A stretch of DNA of 28,789 bases from Xanthoparmelia taractica (Eukaryota > Ascomycota > Lecanoromycetes > Lecanorales > Parmeliaceae): positions 1 through 28,789 of the forward strand of contig JANQBS010000395.1 in the NCBI GenBank assembly GCA_033085395.1. Reading direction: 5' to 3'. Both the position numbers and the translations under genes were made by a program. A model generated the notes under the pieces. It did not search any database and had not been told where the DNA came from. It was given only the letters and a program-made list of their open reading frames with translations. Below are positions 10,401-18,670 of this stretch, in pieces. Within the stretch, counting starts at the first letter, position 1; every line of letters begins with the position of its first letter.

Positions 10401-12484
10401 TTATTATACGATATATTATAAATCGAATCGCTCTTAAGTAGCTTACTAGATAATAGGTCTATAGAATATTTAATTTAATTATACGTGTTGAGATTATTAG
10501 ATAGCTTTTCTAAGAAGACTTCTAATACGTACTCTAGCTAATTAGACACGTTAGGATCATCTAGCTACGTGACGTTATATCGCATAGCTTTATCGTAGTT
10601 ATTCTTATTGCTTTCGAATAAGATCTAATACGAGAGTGCGATATACGCTTATCTTAGATTATACGTAACTACTATATTAATCAATAACGTAAACTATTCG
10701 ATATCTATTATTACGATATTTTCTTACTTCTTATTATTTATAAGAGAGTTACGATAAATCTAGAACTACTCGCGTTAATAAATATTAGAATCAATATTAT
10801 AGATTTAAGAAAAATTAAGAATAAGATCGTATTCTCGTATATTCACGATATACGCCTTTAAGATTTATTCTTACTTTCTTTCTCAACTATCTACGAGATT
10901 AAATATTAGATTATATATCTTATACGAGAATATTTAATGATTATTAATAGCACGCATTATAATTAATATATTCTTAGACTTAGAAACTTATATTTTTTAA
11001 ATAAAGAACTACGATATAAAGATTTTCTCGTCACCTATATTTATTAAAGTAATAATATTACGCTTATTACTCGATATAATAATTTCGCTTCTTAATAGTA
11101 AAGAGCGAGATCGCCGCTTAATAAATAGCGTATTGAATACTATAGTAACGAGCATTAAACTTTATCTTTTCCCTTATTAAAGTTTTAATTACGTATTTTA
11201 TTATTTATAATATAATTTAAATATTTAGATAAATTCTTATAATATTTTATTTACTTATAATCGAAGTATTAAATCTTAGAAAGAGATCTTTTATACTTAA
11301 TATTAAAGTAGTTATCTTCGAATTTAATTTATATAAGCTTTTAATCTTATAACGTCGAAGAGAATAAGCTCTTCTTTTAATTCTTTTAATTCTTAATATA
11401 TTATTTCTTAGACTTCGCATATTATTAATTATTATTTTCTTAATTACTTATTTTATTATTAAGACGAGTCTTATCTAGAATAAATAGCTCTTTTATTCTT
11501 CGTAGTCTTTGCTCTATATCTTAATATTATTATAATAATATAATATAGATAATAGATTAAATTACCTTCTTTATTGCTTTTAGAGAAATTTTCTCTATTA
11601 TTCTATCTCGTAGAATTTCTATACGTTCCGTATCGATTATATAGCGATCTCGCTACGATTATAGCGTGATAAGATAATTATTAAAGCTTATAATCGATTA
11701 TAAGTCTCTTAAACTTACTTTAATTAATTAACGACTTACATTATAAGACTTAATAATTAAGTTACGAACTTAATTTAAGTATTATTCCTTATACTTCTCT
11801 TAAATAAATTCTTCGATATTATATAATATAATATCTCGTGTATTTCTTTAGATTTACTTCTTAGTATTAATTAAGAGAATAAAAGATTAACGAGTCTTTT
11901 CTTTATTTATTCGAAAGTCGATACGAGATATTAAAGTGATATAATTCTCGTAATTTCGAATAAATATAATCGTTAAGTTATAATTATTAAGATATTACGT
12001 GTTAGATACTTTAATAACGCTTATCTTCTTACGACTCGCATCGCGATAATAATTGTCGCTATGCTCGCGGCGATATTCTTATATATTCTATATTTCGATT
12101 AGCTTAAGTTTTTCGATAATTAACTACTTCTTAGCATTAAGCTTTAAAAGTCGAAAATATTAAATTTATATTAAGTCTGCGAGACGAGAATCTTCGTCTA
12201 CTAGTATAGAATTATTAGATATAACACTCTATCCATTATTATTTTCATCGATAATATTAATAGAATTCGTATTAATATTATAATTAATATCTTAATAATT
12301 TAATTACGAAGTAGACGTATTTTAACGAGAGTCGTTTTCGTGACTATTATCTTCGTCTACTTAATTAAAAATATCGCTAATAATTAATAATAAAACGTTT
12401 TTATTTCGTAAGTTAATAAAATCGACTCGCGAGTTATTTATTATAATTAATTAAGTAGCTTCGTGCGAACAAAGTTATTAAAAC

Positions 12485-12746
12485 TATAAGATAGTAAGGT
12501 CTCTTTTTAATAAAGCTACGTAGTAGTTAAGTAATTAGCGAGATTAAGGAACGTAGGTGCTAAAATAATTATTTAAATTATTAAGTGAATTAATAATTAA
12601 GAAAGTAGGAAAGAAAAAGAGAATTCGCGAGTATTTAAGACTTTTGCTAAGTATACTAAATACTCGCCCTTGCTACGTAGCTTATAGTCTAGTATACGAA
12701 TTAAGCGAGTTCTATTAATCTATTTGAAAGGCTTTCTACCCTTATA
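12485..12746 (-). repeat. 5' LTR of the 7.2-kb Gypsy element
   Basis: This 262-bp repeat is paired with 5534-5788. It is slightly less mutated in places (for example TTGCTACGTAG against TTACTACGTAG). The duplication CTTTT follows it at 12747-12751. Confidence 0.87.
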
Positions 12747-12751
12747 CTTTT

Positions 12752-13100
12752 TATTTCTATTATCTTATAACTTTATTATACTATCGATAAGAATAAAGTC
12801 AACGAAGTAGTTAGTAATAAGTAGAGATATACGCGTTAAAGTTATCTATTTCTTCTCTCTCTCTCGTCTTAGCTATATAATTAATCGTTTATTAAAGAGT
12901 ACTATACTAAAAGATCTATTTATATTAACTATCTTGCGATTATTTTAGCTCTCTTCTTAATAGATAGTATTTATTTTATATCTTACGTTCTAGCGTTATC
13001 TATTAGAATCTATCGTCTATTTACTAACTTGAAATAGAATAGTAAGATATATTTAAAGTTCTATTTTCTTTATCTATATATATAGTTTATTAAGTTTGTT
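12752..13100. other. RIP-mutated AT-rich flank of the Gypsy element
   Basis: This stretch still has low CpA and no recognisable gene. Composition turns to normal within about 100 bases around 13,090-13,140, which marks the border of the gene island. Confidence 0.6.
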
Positions 13101-13739
13101 GCTTTAGCATCTATTTGTACCGAATCTAAACCTACGTAGCAGCTTCGAGATACCGCCGTCTAGCGTGATCTGGGCTGGAGTAGTCTATATTAGCTGAGTT
13201 AGAAACACGATAAATTAAGCGAGCAAAATATCTATCTTAGCTAAGATTATAACGTTACGACTAAACACTGTCGTAGAGATAAAGCCGCGTATCGAGAACT
13301 GGAAAAGCCTTTTAGGTAAGTATAAATTAGTCTTAGCGGAGCCGTACAAGACTGTTAGAATATACACGCCCGTCTCGAGCAGTAAAGGATGTCTATTCAA
13401 CAGTCCAACGCCCGATTAGACTATATTCTCTCTACAACAAAGGTGCTTAATCAATCACTTTATTTCTTGACCATCGATAAGTCCGATCTTCCTGATGACC
13501 AGAAGCGGCAATAGAAGGGGCTCGATTAAGTAGAAGTTAAAATCGAGAGAGATCTGCTTCGCGTTGAACGATAGTCTCTCAAGAGTTGCATGAACGAACA
13601 TATTTTAAAGCACCATTCGCCCGAACATCGCAAGATCATCCCTTACAAACGCTAACTCTTCATAACCTGCATAGACAGCTGGTTCGTGTAGCTTGCCTGA
13701 AAAAAAAAAATGATGCTAATCTCAATACCCGTATCAATT
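13101..13739. other. Border zone of the gene island, unrecognised broken ORFs
   Basis: No convincing gene is seen. On the minus strand a 61-codon open frame (13215-13400) lies downstream of, and in the same frame as, further open pieces up to about 13,700, separated by TAA, TGA and TAA stops. This could be an old RIP-damaged gene or coincidence. The plus strand also has a 60-codon open stretch over the same bases, so coding cannot be assigned. A run of 11 A stands at about 13,700. It also holds the 3' flank of the regulator gene that ends at 13,740. Confidence 0.45.
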
Positions 13740-15170
13740 TCAACGAAAATTAATTTTCCCCTTCAGTTGAGGGACCAGATCGGCGACCGTCTGGTCTAAA
13801 GTCCAATGGTCTATGTTCTCAATATACGTCCGGAACGTCTCCTTCAATCGAAAGTGGCCCGTTGATGGTTCCACGTAAAGCACCTCGTCGTATGTGAAAC
13901 ATCTCACAAGATCAATAGTCTGTACGATTTGCTCAAAGCATTCGAGTGGCTCAAAGTTTTGAGGCTCACTGATGAATAGGTCCCGAAGGCATGGCCTGAT
14001 GCCTTGGTTAGCCGCAGCGTTTTGGACTCGATGGGTGGGCGAAAAGATCATACCACAACAAGAAATCGATGAATGGGGGATGCGGTACACAGAGTTGGGT
14101 AGGTGTTGGCTTCATGATTTCAGGGATGTCTCTGAAATCCTTTTCCGATGACGACACTTGCCACTAAGTCATTATGAACATCAGAATGCGTAGGCGAAAG
14201 TGCGAAAGAGGGTTTCGGCTTACTCGCATCAGCTTAAACAGAATGTACATCGCCCCTATTTTCGGAGCAAGCGACTGAAGACCCCACGCCGAAACGACCT
14301 GTTCAGCCCATTGCGAAAGAAAGCTTGCATTTTCGAAATTACTATTACTGAAGATAACGCCTGTATTCAGTTCGAAAGATCCAAGAACTCTGCTGTCCGA
14401 CTGGCCCTCCGCAATTGCCTGTCGTGCAAAATCTTGGAAGGTAGAAAACACTTTTGACATTGGACTGTCGTGGCTTTTTGCCGACGGCTGGAAGAAGTGC
14501 ACCGGAATGGAAGTATTTTGTATCTGTTGTGGTCGATTGAGGGAGTATCCGGACGAAAGAATGCTAAAGAGGCTCAGCAAATTTTCTTCAATAACAAAGC
14601 CTTGTGGCCGATCCTGTTCCGGTCAGTTGGATTGTTGAGACGGATATCTTAGGCGTGGTAGCAGTCAGTCACCTTGGAGACGAACGTTTCTCCTTCATCT
14701 CCATCTCTAATTTGTTGAAGCTGAGTGTCGGGATCGACCTTTGAATGAGCTGTATACCCAGATGCATTGATCTCTTGCTCAGGAGACGGCGAGTGATCTT
14801 CTTTCTGCCGCTTCGAAGGATGCTTCTCCGCCTGAAATTCACGGAGACTCGTATGGAGGACTGCGACCTCTTCTTTCAGATTTTGAATGTGTTTGCGAAG
14901 TTGCTGATTTCTCGAGCCACCGACCGCGGCCTCGTAAACACAGGCTGAAATGTGCTTCGACCGGCACATCAAGCACGTGGGCCGCCCTCCATCACACTAT
15001 TACGATTCGAATTACATCATTATATGATACATGACATGAGTGTGTATATGGGATCACACCTTGCTTCTTCGCTGTCGGCATGCCTCGCACGCCACAGCGG
15101 TGACAGAGCCTCTTTTCAACAGTTTTCGCTCGGCATGATCTTGCTGAGCTTCATCTACCTGGTCTACCAT
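13740..15170 (-). CDS. Zn2Cys6 transcription factor with DUF3425-like C-terminal domain
   Basis: Predicted nuclear DNA-binding regulator of 396 residues in five exons: 15170-15060, 14996-14673, 14613-14224, 14163-14054 and 13995-13740. The introns (63, 59, 60 and 58 bp) all have GT-AG borders, and the exons sum to an open frame. The zinc cluster is split by intron 1: C28-X2-C31-X6-C38-X6-C45-X2-C48-X7-C56, with the basic stretch RQRRSK between. A short amphipathic helix follows (about residues 65-90, LRKHIQNLKEEVAVLHTSL), a likely coiled-coil dimer region. The C-terminal half carries the pattern LMRWQVS ... KPTPTQLCVPHPPFIDFLLWP.LRD, resembling DUF3425 of fungal bZIP and Zn2Cys6 regulators. 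The fourth intron (13996-14053) is needed to restore FLLWPCLRD. The target genes are unknown. It is divergent from the decayed regulator starting at 15,794. Confidence 0.87.
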
Positions 15171-15384
15171 TTTGAAGGTCAAAGATAGTGAGGATATCAG
15201 ATTTCAATGAAAGAGGAAACGAGGAGGATTGGAAAGATTCGTTATCGTATCGTGAAATAAAACAGAAATGGGTCTAGGGGGTTCTGCGATTGGAGTGGCA
15301 AAAATGGCCCTAGGGCGGGGTAGACGTCATCATCGGACCCTAAGTTCGCCTTCTCTGATTGGATGATGGCAGCTCGGGGATTCG

Positions 15385-15405
15385 CCCTAGCCTAACCCTA
15401 ACCCT
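15385..15405 (+). repeat. Telomere-like CCCTAA repeat
   Basis: About three and a half units of CCCTAA/CCTAAC lie here, with one G variant (CCCTAG). It sits just upstream of a TATA-like box in the divergent promoter. Confidence 0.7.
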
Positions 15406-15617
15406 GACGACTATAAATACAACAGGTATCAGTACAGGTCCTCGGCGTTATCAATCTTAGCGTGGCATAAATACAATCTCTAAAAAGGTACAATACAAGT
15501 GTATCTGACAGCAAAATTCTTGTGAAGATCCAGGGGAGTCCGTGAGGCACATTAAAAACGTCATCGTTCGCTTAATTATGTGTGAAGAGAAAAGAAAGCT
15601 AGCGGTTATATTGAAAG

Positions 15618-15684
15618 TCCTCTTCCCTCCCTCCTCCCTCCTCCCTTCTCCCCTCCTCTTCCCTCCTCCCCTCCTCCCTCCTCC
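15618..15684 (+). repeat. CT-rich tract in presumed 5' leader
   Basis: These roughly 67 bases are almost pure pyrimidine, built from CCCTCCT-type units. Such tracts are common near fungal transcription starts. In frame it would encode only proline, leucine and serine. Confidence 0.8.
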
Positions 15685-15793
15685 AACACTACATTTAAAC
15701 CAACAGACAATATCTCATTGCGCATCTACGAATGCAACACACAAGTCAGCAGAATGGATCGGCCTCATCGTCCGTTGGCGCCCGCACCTTAGC

Positions 15794-17614
15794 ATGGACC
15801 AAATGTTGGAGCTCTATCATTATATACACTCCATGTCGGAAGCAGAAGTCGCGAGGATTGTCCAGCGGATTCGATTATGCGATGATCCAATCTCGGTGCT
15901 AAACTTTGTCCGTAATGGCGATCCGGTCTATCAGCAAACATTGGCGTATCCTGGAGATGAAGAGGATCAAATTCGACTCAGATCTCTCCATGCAGCTGCT
16001 CTTTGTCATAGCCGCATTCAAGTACTAGCACGGCTATGGACGAATGTAGCGGGCGACGGGATTTTGTCTCACCTGATTTCGATATTCTTTGACCGCGAGC
16101 AACCGTTTTTGGAGTCCTTCGTGAATGAGCAGGCTTTCGTCGCAGATATCACTTCGGGGGACATGAGCAAAGCTAAGTCTTGCTCACCACTCCTTGTGAA
16201 TGCTATGTGCGCTTGCAGTGCGGTGGGTCTGTCTCGTTGCCGGTGTTTCTCCAATTCTAACAGCTAATGTGCTTTCAGCTCACGTCTGATTACGCTAAGA
16301 GACTTGATACGATCCGTGGTGGGACAACCAGAGTGCGATTTTATGAAGAAGCGCGAAAGCTTTTAGAAAGTGAATGAGGTAGAGCTTCAGTAGCCGCCGC
16401 ACAAGCATTGATAATCATGTTTTTATACTAATCAGCAGCCGCAACGGACCGCGCAGGTCTGTTGTTCCGTTTCGCCGCCTGCGAAATGTTCAAACGGTTC
16501 AGATTGGGGGATGATTTATCAGGCCTAAAACATTTTCAAGACAAAACAAAAACACAGGGAACTTCGGGCTCAGGTCTCATGGGGCCTATTTTGCACAGAG
16601 AGGCAAGTCAACTCCTGGCGAATAATTCACGACAACTGTATTCACTGATGCGTTCCACAGTCTTATTGCTTTTAGCTACCTTCAGCCTTCTCTTATTCAA
16701 GTGCCCAAGATCAGTTGGTATTTTCTCGAGCGGAAAGATGAGGCCGAGCGGCGTGCCGCATATCCTATGCCGATGAATGACGTGTTGGATAGGCAATGCG
16801 ATATCTCTGAGATTTTCAACAGAATTGTGATACATAATGAATCCCCAGACGGTGATTTGGGGGACAGTGAAGATCTCAAGGCAAGAAAATTGCTATACAA
16901 CGAGGCTTCGCAATGGGAAAACACATTGCCGCCCCAGGCTCTTTATGAGCCTCATCGGAAGTACCTGCACTCTTTTCTAATGTATGTGGCTTCCAAGCTT
17001 CAAATTGCCTCTCCCAATCTTCTTGATTCAGCGTGTCTGACAAGGCCTTTCCCAGGACGTTTTTCCATTTCACGGTCACCGTGAACTTTCGTCCTCTCCT
17101 TGATTGTGACGTTTATCCCCTTGGAGACGGGCGCACGCCAGCACGTCTGCGTATCGATTATTGTCAGGGTATCCTCAAACACATGCAGTCCTTCAAGCAA
17201 CTGCGTCCTTCTGAAATTGAGACCGGTTCTTCAATAACGCTCTACTTCCTCCACATGGGCGTGTTTAGTCTGATCCCAATACTCAACGCGGATAGCGCGA
17301 GCCAAGAGCCCTTCACCGAACTCTGCGGATCTGTATCCCAGCTTGCCTTCACCTGGCCTGCAGCTGCGGTTATCCTCAGAGGAGCCGAAGCCTTCTCTGG
17401 GCAATTAGGGGTCAGTCTTCCCCCAGATTCACTGCGGTTTTTCTCGAATGCTTTCGACTACACGGCGGATGGAGACGTCCCGATTGGCTGGGCTGTTTCT
17501 CAGTATTCAAATGTACTAGACCTACTGTCTGATGATGGTACGGACACTACCAAAATGGTCACGGACCCTGGTACCATCATAGCGAAGTGGAACGCTCTGA
17601 CTATCCAATCTTGA
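15794..17614 (+). pseudogene. Decayed fungal-specific transcription factor (middle homology region), no zinc cluster
   Basis: The pieces join into a fungal_trans-type regulator. Exon 1 (15794-16222) has ILSHLISIFFDREQPF and SPLLVNAMCA. An intron (16223-16278, GT-AG) follows, then DYAKRLDTIRGG and EEARKLL. In the same frame come a TGA (16375-16377), the conserved-looking GRASVAAAQALIIMFLY, a TAA (16429-16431), and TDRAGLLFRFAACEMFKRF. The frame then shifts by one base in the A-rich stretch at about 16,530-16,560 before RELRAQVSWGLFCTE. A GC-AG intron (16603-16660) joins that to SLIAFSYLQPSLIQVPKISW, and a GT-AG intron (16982-17055) precedes FFHFTVTVNFRPLLD and the end at 17,614. No Zn2Cys6 motif exists upstream as far as the divergent gene. 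Two stops plus a shift argue for a pseudogene. A gtgaat...cag intron could hide both stops but would delete a conserved segment. Confidence 0.75.
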
Positions 17615-18670
17615 TCATGCCACAGAGACTCTACATCGTTCAACTGGCTTACCTTCTGTCCCCCTCAGAGCTCCTAAATCATGATATGTAGTGCGTCTTT
17701 ATGGAGCGGCAACTCGAGGAGATGAGTACAGGCGTGAAGAGCGGTGTATTACTCGGATCGCAGGGTCCATTCCGAAGAAGATGCTATAATGCATAGATTA
17801 GCTCCGGGGTCAATGATGAAAATCTCATCGTCCACTTCTCCGCAACCGTCTCACATGCTAACGTTAGCGACTACAGCTATGGTGATCATACCACTTGGGC
17901 CACGGAAGATCAAAAGTTTGTTCCGGAATCAGCTGCCCTTACCAGTTGCTTTCCACCACCTCTTCGTCGGGAATGCCTTGTCCTGAGCGCAGAACTCGCA
18001 GATATCCTCCCACATTGTCCGACCTCGACCCCTCATTCCGCGAACTTCTCGACCCAACTCCAAGACTGCACAGGCAAAGTCCGTACAAGTCGAGCTTGTT
18101 TGGAACCCAAAGTCACCCCGGACTGTCCAGAAGATGCTAGCGCGTTGACGTGAAATCGGCTGTTGCTGTACCAAGCGTAGATGGATACTCCTGGCCCGGA
18201 ATCTTCTGTTTTTTCTGAAGCTTTGCTAAGAAATGCATTGGTCAGAACACCCCACTATCAAATAGGCCTATTTTTCGTAGATTCACCAAAGTACCTAATC
18301 ACGCTGCGCAATATGGTGGTCAGACAACGGCGAAAATGTGCAACAATGTTGGAAATGGTAGGTAGGCCCCTGTGGAACAAACAGTCCAGATGCATTCTGC
18401 TGCTCATTCTAAATCTGAGGCTTTATGTTGTAAATCTCATATTAGTGTTCATTATATAAAATACCCTTACATTACGCATCGGATAGAGAATCATAGTGAT
18501 GCAATCCATGCAACGTCAAGATATCAGGTCCAGCAACAACACAAGCTAGGTTCACTCGCTGCTTCTAGCATATCCACAAGGAATGCACAAGCTTGATATC
18601 GTCGTAAGCCTTCCGCACCATATGAATCTGCATGATAGTTTGCAATTCCATCAGGCTCCAATGAACTCAC
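17615..18670. other. Intergenic stretch with weak or broken ORFs
   Basis: The composition is normal and no recognised gene is present. It holds the interrupted frame at 17701-18153 (listed separately), a 92-codon plus-strand ORF at 18181-18459 with a hydrophobic C-terminus but no family likeness, and the 3' flank of the DUF3292 gene ending at 18,671. Confidence 0.5.
17701..18153 (+). pseudogene. Unrecognised 150-codon frame interrupted by one stop
   Basis: An ATG at 17,701 opens a frame of 150 codons that is broken only by TAG at 17794-17796, where CAG to TAG would be a RIP-type change. The text includes GVLLGSQGPFRRR, VNDENLIVHFSATVSHANV and GDHTTWATEDQKF, and its second half has several cysteines. 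I recognise no family. A minus-strand ORF of 81 codons (17929-18174) overlaps, so the coding strand is not certain. It could be a decayed gene or a chance ORF. Confidence 0.3.

Larger units (their letters stand above)
5534..12746 (-). mobile_element. Ty3/Gypsy LTR retrotransposon, complete in structure, inactivated by RIP
   Basis: Two direct repeats (5534-5788 and 12485-12746) bound a 7.2-kb element flanked by the 5-bp duplication CTTTT (5529-5533 and 12747-12751). On the minus strand a purine-rich tract, AAGAGAGAAAGTAG (plus-strand about 5790-5803), lies just inside the left repeat, as expected for a polypurine tract next to the 3' LTR. The minus strand also encodes degraded reverse transcriptase (about 9880-10,400) and integrase (about 8080-8900) in the Ty3/Gypsy order, reverse transcriptase before integrase. 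Gag should lie at about 11,000-12,480 but is unreadable. Stops replace tryptophan and glutamine throughout, and CpA is nearly absent, so the element is dead. Short ORFs inside it are chance products of AT-rich sequence or pieces of the relic. Confidence 0.9.
15171..15793. promoter_or_regulatory. Shared divergent promoter region between two regulator genes
   Basis: These 623 bp separate the two start codons. They contain a TATA-like TATAAATA (15412-15419) on the plus strand, a short telomere-like run (15385-15405) just upstream of it, and a long pyrimidine tract (about 15618-15684) that fits the 5' leader of the plus-strand gene. An open frame runs from 15,542 through the tract, but its N-terminal residues look like translated leader, so I place the plus-strand start after it. 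Confidence 0.55.

Noticed and set aside
14200..14457. 85-codon plus-strand ORF, and other plus-strand ORFs at 14470-14652 and 14745-14948
   Set aside because: They are antisense to exons of the Zn2Cys6 regulator, whose minus-strand frame carries clear motifs and consistent introns.
15542..15793. N-terminal extension of the plus-strand regulator from an ATG at 15,542
   Set aside because: It would translate a pure pyrimidine tract into a Pro/Leu/Ser run, and shows no zinc cluster or other domain. It is more likely 5' leader.
16069..16254. Minus-strand ORFs over the plus-strand regulator (also 16608-16835, 16697-16924, 16876-17079 and 17000-17200)
   Set aside because: They are shadows of the plus-strand coding frame, which carries the family motifs.
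16223..16278. Reading through to a 241-residue protein ending at 16,267
   Set aside because: The last residues after LVNAMCACSA are intron text. A GT-AG intron with two CTAAY branch-like sites joins to DYAKRLDTIRGG in frame.
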